NCBI RefSeq assembly: GCF_037975245.1
Contig: NC_092574.1
Span: 3,319,001-3,383,000, forward strand
Direction: 5' to 3'
Origin: Apostichopus japonicus
Taxonomy: Eukaryota; Echinodermata; Holothuroidea; Aspidochirotida; Stichopodidae
DNA: 64,000 nt
The notes under the pieces are model-generated. The model did not search any database and was not told where the DNA came from. It saw only the letters and a program-made list of their open reading frames with translations. Position numbers and translations under genes: made by a program. Below are positions 31,101 to 46,174 of the stretch, piece after piece (position 1 is the stretch's first letter; the number at the start of each line of letters is the position of its first letter).

Positions 31101-34100
31101 CGATTGTTCGGTACCGCACAATCGATTGATCAGTAGCGCAGATTCGATTGATCGGTACAGCACAATCGATTGTTCGGTACCGCACAATCGATTGATCGAT
31201 ACTGAATATTCGATTGTTCGATTGTTCGGTACCGCACATTCCATTGATCGGTACCGCACATTCGATTGATCGGTACCGCACAATCGATTGTTCAGTACCG
31301 CAGATTCTATTGATTGGTACCGAACATTCTATTGATCGGTACAGCAAATTCGATTTATCGGTACCGCACATTCTATTGATCGGTACCGCACATTAAATTG
31401 ATTGGTACCGCACATTATGATGATCGGTACCGCACATTCTATTTATAGGTACCGCACATTCTATTGATCGGTACAGCACATTATATTGATCGGTACCGAA
31501 CATTCTATTTATAGGTACCGCACATTCTATTGATGAGTACTGCACATTCTATTGATTGGTACCGAAAATTCTATTGATCAGTACCGCACATTCGATTTAT
31601 CAATACCGCACATTCGTATTATCGGTACCGCACATTCTATTGATCGGTACCGAACATTCTATTTATCGGTACCGCACATTCGATTTATCGATACCGCACA
31701 TTCGTATTATCGGTACCGCACATTCTATTGATCGGTGCCGTACATTCTTTAATCGGTACCGCACATTCGATTTATCGATACCGCACATTCGTTCAATCGG
31801 TACCGCACATTATTTTGATTGGTACCGCACATTCAATTGATCGGTACCGAACATTCTTTTTATCAGTACCGCACATTATATTGATCAGTACCGCACATTC
31901 TATTGGTTGGTACCGAATATTCTATTGATCGGTACCGCACATTTGATTTATCGATATCGCTCATTATATTGATCGGTACCGCACATTCAATTGATCGGTA
32001 CCGAACATTCTTTTTATCGGTACCGCACATTCTATTGATCAGTACCGCACATTCTATTGATTGGTACCGAATATTCTATTGATCGGTACCGCACATTTGA
32101 TTTATCAATATCGCACATTATATTGATCGGTACCGCACATTCTATTCATCGGTACCGAACATTCGATTGATCGGTACCGAACATTCTATTTATCGATACC
32201 GCACATTCGATTGATCGGTACCTCACATTCGACTGATAGGTACCGCACATTCGATTTATAGGTACCGCACATTATATTGATCGGTACAAGACATTCTATT
32301 GATCGGTACCGCTCATTCTAATGATCGGTACCGAACATTCTATTGATCGGTACCGCACATTCGATTAATCGGTACCGCACATTCTATTGATCGGTACCGA
32401 ACATTCTAATGATTGGTACCGCACATTCGATTTATCGGTACCGCACATTATATTGATCAGTACCGAACATTCTATTGATCGGTACCGCACATTCGATTGA
32501 TCAGTACCGCACATTAAATTGATTGGTACCGCACATTATGATGATCGGTACCGCACATTCTATTTATAGGTACCGCACATTCTATTGATCGGTACAGCAC
32601 ATTATATTGATCGGTACCGAACATTCTATTTATAGGTACCGCACATTCTATTGATGAGTACCGCACATTCTATTGATTGGTACCGAAAATTCTATTGATC
32701 AGTACCGCACATTCGATTTATCGATACCGCACATTCGTATTATCGGTACCGAACATTCTATTTATCGGTACCGCACATTGTATTGATCGGTACCGAACAT
32801 TCTATTTATCGGTACCGCACATTCGATTTATCGATACCGCATATTCGTATTATCGGTACCGCACATTCGATTGATCGGTGCCGTACATTCTTTAATCGGT
32901 ACCGCACATTCGATTTATCGATACCGCACATTCGTTCAATCGGTACCGCACTTTCGTTTTATCGGTACCGCACATTCTATTTATCGGTACCGCACATTCT
33001 ATTGATAGGTGCCGCACATTCAATTGATCGGTACCGAACATTCTATTTATCGGTACCGCACATTCTATTGATCAGTACCGAACATTCGATTTATCGTACC
33101 GCACATTATATTGATGAGTACCGCACATTCTATTGATTGGTACCGAAAATTCTATTGATCGGTACCGCACATTCGATGTATCGGTACCGCACATTATATT
33201 GATCGGTACCGAACATTCTATTTATCGGTACCGCACATTCTATTCATCAATACCTCACATTCGATGTATCGGTACCGCACATTCGTTTGTTCGGAACAGC
33301 ACATTCTATTGATCGGTACCGCACATTCTATTCATCGGTACCGAATATTCTATTCATCGGTACCGTACATTCGATTTATCGGTACCGCACATTCGATTTA
33401 TCGGTACCGCACATTATTTTGATTGGTACCGCACATTCAATTGATCGGTACCGAACATTCTTTTTATCGGTACCGCACATTCTATTGATCAGTACCGCAC
33501 ATTCTATTGATTGGTACCGAATATTCTATTGATCGGTACCGCACATTTGATTTATCAATACCGCACATTATATTGATCGGTACCGCACATTCTATTCATC
33601 GGTACCGAACATTCGATTGATCGGTACCGAACATTCTATTTATCGATACCGCACATTCGATTGATCGGTACCTCACATTCGACTGATAGGTACCGCACAT
33701 TCGATTTATAGGTACCGCACATTATATTGATCGGTACAAGACATTCTATTGATCGGTACCGCTCATTCTAATGATCGGTACCGAACATTCTATTGATCGG
33801 TACCGCACATTCGATTTATCGGTACCGAACATTCTATTTATCGGTACCGCACATTCGATTTATCGATACCGCACATTCGTATTATCGGTACCGAACATTC
33901 GATTGTACGGTACCGCACATTCTATTCATCGGTACCGCACATTCTATTCATCGGTACCGAACATTCTATTTATCGGTACCGCACATTCGATTTATCGATA
34001 CCGCACATTCGTATTATCGGTACCGCACATTCGATTTATCGGTGCCGTACATTCTTTAATCGGTACCGCACATTCGATTTATCGATACCGCACATTCGTT

Positions 34101-37100
34101 CAATCGGTACCGCACATTCGTTTTATCGGTACCGCACATTCTATTTATCGGCAACGCACATTCGATTTATAGGTACCGCACATTCGAATGATCGATAAGG
34201 CACATTCGATTGATCGGTACCGCACATTCGATTTATCGGTACCGCACATTCGATTGATCCTCACCGCACATTCGATTGATCGGTACCGCACATTCGATTG
34301 ATCGGCACCGCACATTCGATTGATCGTTACCGCACATTCGATTAATCGGTACCGCACATTCGATTGATCGGTACCGCACATTCGATTGATCGGTACCGCA
34401 CATTCGATTGATCGTCATCGCACATTCGATTGATCGTCACCGCACAATCGATTTATCGTTACCGCACATTCGATTAATCGGTACCGCACATTCGATTGAT
34501 CGTTACCGCACATTCGATTGATCGGTACCGCACATTCGATTGATCGTCATCGCACATTCGATTGATCGTCATCGCACATTCGATTGATCGGTACCGCACA
34601 TTCGATTGCTGCACATTCGATTTATCGGTACCGCACATTCTATTGATCGGTACCGCACATTCTTTTAATCGGTACCGAACGTTCTATTAATCGGTACCGC
34701 ACATTCTATTGATTGTCACCGAACATTCTATTGATCGGTACCGCACATTCCATTAATCGGTACCGCACATTCTATTGATCGGTACCGAACATTATAATGA
34801 TTGGTACCGCACATTCGATTTATCGGTACCGCACATTATATTGATCGGTACCGAACAATCTAATGATCGGTACCGCACATTCGATTTATCGGTACCGCAC
34901 ATTATATTGATCGGTACCGATTATTCTAATGATCGGTACCGCACATTCGATTGATCGGTACCGCACATTCAATTGATTGGTTCCGCACATTATGATGATC
35001 GGTACCGCACATTCTATTTATAGGTATCGCACATTCTATTGATCGGTACAGCACATTATATTGATCGGTACCGAACATTCTATTTATAGGTACCGTACAT
35101 TCTATTGATGAGTACCGCACATTCTATTGATTGGTACCGAAAATTCTTTTGATCGGTACTGCACATTCGATTTATCGGTACCGCACATTATATTGATCGG
35201 TCCCACACATTTCTTTTATCGGTATCGCAAAATCGTTTTATCGGTACCGCACATTAGATTGATCGGTATCGCACAATCGATTGTTCGGTACCGCACAATC
35301 GATTGATCAGTAGCGCACATTCGATTGATCGGTACAGCACAATCGATATTTCGGTACCGCACAATCGATTGATCGATACTGAATATTCGATTGTTCGGTA
35401 CCGCACATTCAATTGATCGGTACAGCACATTCGATTGATCGGTACCGCACAATCGATTGTTCAGTACCGCAGATTCTATTGATTGGTACCGAACATTCTA
35501 TTGATCGGTACTGCACATTCGATTTATCGGTACCGCACATTCTATTGATCGGTACCGCACATTCTTTTAATCGGTACCGAACATTCTATTTATCGGTACC
35601 GCACATTCTATTGATTGTCACCGAACATTCTATTGATCGGTACCGCACATTCGATTAATCGGTACCGCACATTATATTGATCGGTACCGAACATTCTATT
35701 TATAGGTACCGCACATTCTATTGATGAGTACCGCACATTCTATTGATTGGTACCGAAAATTCTATTGATCGGTACCGCACATTCGATTTATCGGTACCGC
35801 ACATTATATTGATCGGTCCCACACATTGCTTTTATCGGTATCGCAAATTCGTATTATCGGTACCGCACATTAGATTGATCGGTACCGCACAATCGATTGT
35901 TCGGTACCGCACAATCGATTGATCAGTAGCGCAGATTCTATTGATCGGTACAGCACAATCGATTGTTCGGTACCGCACAATCGATTGATCGATACTGAAT
36001 ATTCGATTGTTCGATTGTTCGGTACCGCACATTCCATTGATCGGTACCGCACATTCGATTGATCGGTACCGCACAATCGATTGTTCAGTACCGCAGATTC
36101 TATTGATTGGTACCGAACATTCTATTGATCGGTACAGCAAATTCGATTTATCGGTACCGCACATTCTATTGATCGGTACCGCACATTAAATTGATTGGTA
36201 CCGCACATTATGATGATCGGTACCGCACATTCTATTTATAGGTACCGCACATTCTATTGATCGGTACAGCACATTATATTGATCGGTACCGAACATTCTA
36301 TTTATAGGTACCGCACATTCTATTGATGAGTACTGCACATTCTATTGATTGGTACCGAAAATTCTATTGATCAGTACCGCACATTCGATTTATCAATACC
36401 GCACATTCGTATTATCGGTACCGCACATTCTATTGATCGGTACCGAACATTCTATTTATCGGTACCGCACATTCGATTTATCGATACCGCACATTCGTAT
36501 TATCGGTACCGCACATTCTATTGATCGGTGCCGTACATTCTTTAATCGGTACCGCACATTCGATTTATCGATACCGCACATTCGTTCAATCGGTACCGCA
36601 CATTATTTTGATTGGTACCGCACATTCAATTGATCGGTACCGAACATTCTTTTTATCAGTACCGCACATTATATTGATCAGTACCGCACATTCTATTGGT
36701 TGGTACCGAATATTCTATTGATCGGTACCGCACATTTGATTTATCGATATCGCTCATTATATTGATCGGTACCGCACATTCAATTGATCGGTACCGAACA
36801 TTCTTTTTATCGGTACCGCACATTCTATTGATCAGTACCGCACATTCTATTGATTGGTACCGAATATTCTATTGATCGGTACCGCACATTTGATTTATCA
36901 ATATCGCACATTATATTGATCGGTACCGCACATTCTATTCATCGGTACCGAACATTCGATTGATCGGTACCGAACATTCTATTTATCGATACCGCACATT
37001 CGATTGATCGGTACCTCACATTCGACTGATAGGTACCGCACATTCGATTTATAGGTACCGCACATTATATTGATCGGTACAAGACATTCTATTGATCGGT

Positions 37101-40100
37101 ACCGCTCATTCTAATGATCGGTACCGAACATTCTATTGATCGGTACCGCACATTCGATTAATCGGTACCGCACATTCTATTGATCGGTACCGAACATTCT
37201 AATGATTGGTACCGCACATTCGATTTATCGGTACCGCACATTATATTGATCAGTACCGAACATTCTATTGATCGGTACCGCACATTCGATTGATCAGTAC
37301 CGCACATTAAATTGATTGGTACCGCACATTATGATGATCGGTACCGCACATTCTATTTATAGGTACCGCACATTCTATTGATCGGTACAGCACATTATAT
37401 TGATCGGTACCGAACATTCTATTTATAGGTACCGCACATTCTATTGATGAGTACCGCACATTCTATTGATTGGTACCGAAAATTCTATTGATCAGTACCG
37501 CACATTCGATTTATCGATACCGCACATTCGTAATATCGGTACCGAACATTCTATTTATCGGTACCGCACATTGTATTGATCGGTACCGAACATTCTATTT
37601 ATCGGTACCGCACATTCGATTTATCGATACCGCACATTCGTATTATCGGTACCGCACATTCGATTGATCGGTGCCGTACATTCTTTAATCGGTACCGCAC
37701 ATTCGATTTATCGATACCGCACATTCGTTCAATCGGTACCGCACTTTCGTTTTATCGGTACCGCACATTCTATTTATCGGGACCGCACATTCTATTGATA
37801 GGTGCCGCACATTCAATTGATCGGTACCGAACATTCTATTTATCGGTACCGCACATTCTATTGATCAGTACCGAACATTCGATTTATCGTACCGCACATT
37901 ATATTGATGAGTACCGCACATTCTATTGATTGGTACCGAAAATTCTATTGATCGGTACCGCACATTCGATGTATCGGTACCGCACATTATATTGATCGGT
38001 ACCGAACATTCTATTTATCGGTACCGCACATTCTATTCATCAATACCTCACATTCGATGTATCGGTACCGCACATTCGTTTGTTCGGAACAGCACATTCT
38101 ATTGATCGGTACCGCACATTCTATTCATCGGTACCGAATATTCTATTCATCGGTACCGTACATTCGATTTATCGGTACCGCACATTCGATTTATCGGTAC
38201 AGCACATTATTTTGATTGGTACCGCACATTCAATTGATCGGTACCGAACATTCTTTTTATCGGTACCGCACATTCTATTGATCAGTACCGCACATTCTAT
38301 TGATTGGTACCGAATATTCTATTGATCGGTACCGCACATTTGATTTATCAATACCGCACACTATATTGATCGGTACCGCACATTCGATTCATCGGTACCG
38401 AACATTCGATTGATCGGTACCGAACATTCTATTTATCGATACCGCACATTCGATTGATCGGTACCTCACATTCGACTGATAGGTACCGCACATTCGATTT
38501 ATAGGTACCGCACATTATATTGATCGGTACAAGACATTCTATTGATCGGTACCGCTCATTCTAATGATCGGTACCGAACATTCTATTGATCGGTACCGCA
38601 CATTCGATTTATCGGTACCGAACATTCTATTTATCGGTACCGCACATTCGATTTATCGATACCGCACATTCGTATTATCGGTACCGAACATTCGATTGTA
38701 CGGTACCGCACATTCTATTCATCGGTACCGCACATTCTATTCATCGGTACCGAACATTCTATTTATCGGTACCGCACATTCGATTTATCGATACCGCACA
38801 TTCGTATTATCGGTACCGCACATTCGATTGATCGGTGCCGTACATTCTTTAATCGGTACCGCACATTCGATTTATCGATACCGCACATTCGTTCAATCGG
38901 TACCGCACATTCGATTTATCGGTACCGCACATTCGTTCAATCGGTACCGCAAATTCTATTCATCAATTCCTCACATTCGATTTATCGGTACCGCACATTC
39001 CATTGATCGGTACTGAACATCCTAATGATTGGTACCGCACATTCGATTTATCGGTACCACACATTATATTGATCAGTACCGAACATTCTATTGATCGGTA
39101 CCGCACATTCGATTGATCAGTACCGCACATTAAATTGATTGGTACCGCACATTATGATGATCGGTACCGCACATTCGATTGATAGGTACCGCACATTCTA
39201 TTGATCGGTACAGCACATTATATTGATCGGTACCGAACATTCTATTTATAGGTACCGCACATTCTATTGATGAGTACCGCACATTCTATTGATTGGTACC
39301 GCACATTCTATTGATCGGTACCGCACATTCTATTGATCGGTACCGAACATTCTATTTATCGGTACCGCACATTCGATATATCGATACCGCACATTCGTTC
39401 AATCGGTACCGCACATTCGTTTTATCGGTACCGCACATTCTATTTATCGGTACCGCACATTCTATTGATCGGTACCGCACATTCTATTCATCAATACCTC
39501 ACATTCGATTTATCGGTACCGCACATTCGTTTGGTCGGTACAGCACATTCTATTGATCGGTACCGCACATTCTATTCATCGGTACCGAATATTCTATTCA
39601 TCGGTACCGTACATTCGATTTATCGGTACCGCACATTCGATTTATCGATACCGCACATTCGTTCAATCGGTACCGCACATTCGTTTTATCGGTACCGCAC
39701 ATTCTATTTATCGGTACCGCACATTATTTTGATTGGTACCGCACATTCAATTGATCGGTACCGAACATTCTTTTTATCAGTACCGCACATTATATTGATC
39801 AGTACCGCACATTCTATTGGTTGGTACCGAATATTCTATTGATCGGTACCGCACATTTGATTTATCGATATCGCTCATTATATTGATCGGTACCGCACAT
39901 TCAATTGATCGGTACCGAACATTCTTTATATCGGTACCGCACATTCTATTGATCAGTACCGCACATTCTATTGATTGGTACCGAATATTCTATTGATCGG
40001 TACCGCACATTTGATTTATCAATACCGCACATTATATTGATCGGTACCGCACATTCTATTCATCGGTACCGAACATTCGATTGATCGGTACCGAACATTC

Positions 40101-43100
40101 TATTTATCGATACCGCACATTCGATTGATCGGTACCTCACATTCGACTGATAGGTACCGCACATTCGATTTATAGGTACCGCACATTATATTGATCGGTA
40201 CAAGACATTCTATTGATCGGTACCGCTCATTCTAATGATCGGTACCGAACATTCTATTGATCGGTACCGCACATTCGATTTATCGGTACCGAACATTCTA
40301 TTTATCGGTACCGCACATTCGATTTATCGATACCGCACATTCGTATTATCGGTACCGAACATTCGATTGTACGGTACCGCACATTCTATTCATCGGTACC
40401 GCACATTCTATTCATCGGTACCGAACATTCTATTTATCGGTACCGCACATTCGATTTATCGATACCGCACATTCGTATTATCGGTACCGCACATTCGATT
40501 GATCGGTGCCGTACATTCTTTAATCGGTACCGCACATTCGATTTATCGATACCGCACATTCGTTCAATCGGTACCGCACATTCGTTTTATCGGTACCGCA
40601 CATTCTATTTATCGGTACCGCACATTCGTTCAATCGGTACCGCACATTCTATTGATCGGTACCGAACATTCTATTTATCGGTACCGCACATTCTATTGAT
40701 CAGTACCGCACATTCGATTTATCGTACCGCACATTATATTGATGAGTACCGCACATTCTATTGATTGGTACCGAAAATTCTATTGATCGGTACCGAACAT
40801 TCTTTTTATCGGTACCGCACATTCTATTGATCAGTACCGCACATTCTATTGATTGGTACCGAATATTCTATTGATCGGTAACGCATATTTAATTTATCAA
40901 TACCGCACATTATATTGATCGGTACCGCACATTATATTGATCGGTACCGAACATTCGATTGATCGGTACCGAACATTCTATTTATCGATACCGCACATTC
41001 GATTGATCGGTACCGCACATTCGATTTATCGGTACCGAACATTCTATTTATCGGTACCGCACATTCGATTTATCGATACCGCACATTCGTATTATCGGTA
41101 CCGAACATTCGATTGTACGGTACCGCACATTCTATTCATCGGTACCGCACATTCTATTGATCGGTACCGAACATTCTATTTATCGGTACCGCACATTCGA
41201 TTTATCGGTACCGCACATTCGTTTTATCGGTACCGCACATTCTATTTATCGGTACCGCACATTCGTTCAATCGGTACCGCACATTCTATTGATCGGTACC
41301 GAACATTCTTTTTATCGGTACCGCACATTCTATTGATCAGTACCGCACATTCTATTGATTGGTACCGAATATTCTATTGATCGGTACCGCACATTTAATT
41401 TATCAATACCGAACATTATATTGATCGGTTCCGCACATTCTATTCATCGGTACCGAACATTCGATTGATCGGTACCGAACATTCTATTTATCGATACCGC
41501 ACATTCGATTGATCGGTACCTCACATTCGACTGATAGGTACCGCACATTCGTTCAATCGGTACGGCACATTCGTTTTATCGGTACCGCACATTCTATTTA
41601 TCGATACCGCATATTATTTTGATTGGTACCGCACATTCAATTGATCGGTACCGAACATTCTTTTTATCAGTACCGCACATTATATTGATCAGTACCACAC
41701 ATTCTATTGGTTGGTACCGAATATTCTATTGATCGGTACCGCACATTTGATTTATCGATATCGCTCATTATATTGATCGGTACCGCACATTCAATTGATC
41801 GGTACCGAACATTCTTTTTATCGGTACCGCACATTCTATTGATCAGTACCGCACATTCTATTGATTGGTACCGAATATTCTATTGATCGGTACCGCACAT
41901 TTGATTTATCAATACCGCACATTATATTGATCGGTACCGCACATTCTATTCATCGGTACCGAACATTCGATTGATCGGTACCGAACATTCTATTTATCGA
42001 TACCGCACATTCGATTTATCGGTACCTCACATTCGACTGATAGGTACCGCACATTCGATTTATAGGTACCGCACATTATATTGATCGGTACAAGACATTC
42101 TATTGATCGGTACCGCTCATTCTAATGATCGGTACCGAACATTCTATTGATCGGTACCGCACATTCGATTTATCGGTACCGAACATTCTATTTATCGGTA
42201 CCGCACATTCGATTTATCGATACCGCACATTCGTATTATCGGTACCGAACATTCGATTGTACGGTACCGCACATTCTATTCATCGGTACCGCACATTCTA
42301 TTGATCGGTACCGAACATTCTATTTATCGGTACCGCACATTCGATTTATCGATACCGCACATTCGTATTATCGGTACCGCACATTCGATTGATCGGTGCC
42401 GTACATTCTTTAATCGGTACCGCACATTCGATTTATCGATACCGCACATTCGTTCAATCGGTACCGCACATTCGTTTTATCGGTACCGCACATTCTATTT
42501 ATCGGTACCGCACATTCGTTCAATCGGTACCGCACATTCTATTGATCGGTACCGAACATTCTATTTATCGGTACCGCACATTCTATTGATCAGTACCGCA
42601 CATTCGATTTATCGTACCGCACATTATATTGATGAGTACCGCACATTCTATTGATTGGAACCAAAATATCTATTGATCGGTACCGAACATTCTTTTTATC
42701 GGTACCGCACATTCTATTGATCAGTACCGCACATTCTATTGATTGGTACCGAATATTCTATTGATCGGTACCGCACATTTGATTTATCAATACCGCACAT
42801 TATATTGATCGGTACCGCACATTCTATTCATCGGTACCAAACATTCGATTGATCGGTACCGAACATTCTATTTATCGATACCGCACATTCGATTGATCGG
42901 TACCTCACATTCGACTGATAGGTACCGCACATTCGTTCAATCGGTACGGCACATTCGTTTTATCGGTACCGCACATTCTATTTATCGGTACCGCACATTA
43001 TTTTGATTGGTACCGCACATTCAATTGATCGGTACCGAACATTCTTTTTATCAGTACCGCACATTATATTGATCAGTACCGCACATTCTATTGGTTGGTA

Positions 43101-46100
43101 CCGAATATTTTATTGATCGGTACCGCACATTTGATTTATCGATACCGCTCATTATATTGATCGGTACCGCACATTCAATTGATCGGTACCGAACATTCTT
43201 TTTATCGGTACCGCACATTCTATTGATCAGTACCGCACATTCTATTGATTGGTACTGAATATTCTATTGATCGGTACCGCACATTTGATTTATCAATACC
43301 GCACATTATATTGATCGGTACCGCACATTCTATTCATCGGTACCGAACATTCGATTGATCGGTACCGAACATTCTATTTATCGATACCGCACATTCGATT
43401 GATCGGTACCTCACATTCGACTGATAGGTACCGCACATTCGATTTATAGGTACCGCACATTATATTGATCGGTACAAGACATTCTATTGATCGGTACCGC
43501 TCATTCTAATGATCGGTACCGAACATTCTATTTATCGGTACCGCACATTCGATTTATCGATACCGCACATTCGTATTATCGGTACCGCACATTCGATTGA
43601 TCGGTGCCGTACATTCTTTAATCGGTACCGCACATTCGATTTATCGATACCGCACATTCGTTTTATCGGTACCGCACATTCGTTTTATCGGTACCGCACA
43701 TTCTATTTATCGGTACCGCACATTCTATTGATAGGTGCCGCACATTCTATTGATCGGTACCGAACATTCTATTTATCGGTACCGCACATTCTATTGATCA
43801 GTACCGAACATTCGATTTATCGTACCGCACATTATATTGATGAGTACCGCACATTCTATTGATTGGTAACGAAAATTCTATTGATCGGTACCGCACATTC
43901 GATGTATCGGTACCGCACATTATATTGATCGGTACCGAACATTCTATTTATCGGTACCGCACATTCGATTTATCGATACCGCACATTCGTATTATCGGTA
44001 CCGAACATTCGATTGTACGGTACCGCACATTCTATTCATCGGTACCGCACATTCTATTGATCGGTACCGAACATTCTATTTATCGGTACCGCACATTCGA
44101 TTTATCGATACCGCACATTCGTATTATCGGTACCGCACATTCGATTGATCGGTGCCGTACATTCTTTAATCGGTACCGCACATTCGATTTATCGATACCG
44201 CACATTCGTTCAATCGGTACCGCACATTCGTTTTATCGGTACCGCACATTCTATTTATCGGTACCGCACATTCGTTCAATCGGTACCGCACATTCTATTG
44301 ATCGGTACCGAACATTCTATTTATCGGTACCGCACATTCTATTGATCAGTACCGCACATTCGATTTATCGTACCGCACATTATATTGATGAGTACCGCAC
44401 ATTCTATTGATTGGAACCAAAATATCTATTGATCGGTACCGAACATTCTTTTTATCGGTACCGCACATTCTATTGATCAGTACCGCACATTCTATTGATT
44501 GGTACCGAATATTCTATTGATCGGTACCGCACATTTGATTTATCAATACCGCACATTATATTGATCGGTACCGCACATTCTATTCATCGGTACCGAACAT
44601 TCGATTGATCGGTACCGAACATTCTATTTATCGATACCGCACATTCGATTGATCGGTACCTCACATTCGACTGATAGGTACCGCACATTCGTTCAATCGG
44701 TACGGCACATTCGTTTTATCGGTACCGCACATTCGTATTATCGGTACCGCACATTCGATTTATCGGTGCCGTACATTCTTTAATCGGTACCGCACATTCG
44801 ATTTATCGATACCGCACATTCGTTCAATCGGTACCGCACATTCGTTTTATCGGTACCGCACATTCTATTTATCGGCAACGCACATTCGATTTATAGGTAC
44901 CGCACATTCGAATGATCGATAAGGCACATTCGATTTATCGGTACCGCACATTCGATTTATCGGTACCGCACATTCGATTGATCCTCACCGCACATTCGAT
45001 TGATCGGTACCGCACATTCGATTGATCGGCACCGCACATTCGATTGATCGTTACCGCACATTCGATTAATCGGTACCGCACATTCGATTGATCGGTACCG
45101 CACATTCGATTGATCGGTACCGCACATTCGATTGATCGTCATCGCACATTCGATTGATCGTCACCGCACAATCGATTTATCGTTACCGCACATTCGATTA
45201 ATCGGTACCGCACATTCGATTGATCGTTACCGCACATTCGATTGATCGGTACCGCACATTCGATTGATCGTCATCGCACATTCGATTGATCGTCATCGCA
45301 CATTCGATTGATCGGTACCGCACATTCGATTGCTGCACATTCGATTTATCGGTACCGCACATTCTATTGATCGGTACCGCACATTCTTTTAATCGGTACC
45401 GAACGTTCTATTAATCGGTACCGCACATTCTATTGATTGTCACCGAACATTCTATTGATCGGTACCGCACATTCCATTAATCGGTACCGCACATTCTATT
45501 GATCGGTACCGAACATTATAATGATTGGTACCGCACATTCGATTTATCGGTACCGCACATTATATTGATCGGTACCGAACAATCTAATGATCGGTACCGC
45601 ACATTCGATTTATCGGTACCGCACATTATATTGATCGGTACCGATTATTCTAATGATCGGTACCGCACATTCGATTGATCGGTACCGCACATTCAATTGA
45701 TTGGTTCCGCACATTATGATGATCGGTACCGCACATTCTATTTATAGGTATCGCACATTCTATTGATCGGTACAGCACATTATATTGATCGGTACCGAAC
45801 ATTCTATTTATAGGTACCGTACATTCTATTGATGAGTACCGCACATTCTATTGATTGGTACCGAAAATTCTTTTGATCGGTACTGCACATTCGATTTATC
45901 GGTACCGCACATTATATTGATCGGTCCCACACATTTCTTTTATCGGTATCGCAAATTCGTTTTATCGGTACCGCACATTAGATTGATCGGTATCGCACAA
46001 TCGATTGTTCGGTACCGCACAATCGATTGATCAGTAGCGCACATTCGATTGATCGGTACAGCACAATCGATATTTCGGTACCGCACAATCGATTGATCGA

Positions 46101-46174
46101 TACTGAATATTCGATTGTTCGGTACCGCACATTCAATTGATCGGTACAGCACATTCGATTGATCGGTACCGCAC
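25102..46174. repeat. 25,101-bp higher-order super-unit, copy 2 (cut short after about 21,070 bp)
   Basis: This stretch is collinear with 1-21,073 at a constant offset of 25,101. No indel was detected at any landmark compared, and single-base peculiarities of copy 1 are reproduced. Collinearity stops near 46,174: copy 1 continues ACCGCACAATCGATTG while copy 2 jumps through ACCGCACCGCACATTC into a different variant order. Near-zero divergence points to a very recent duplication, or to a collapse/expansion error in assembly. Confidence 0.92.
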
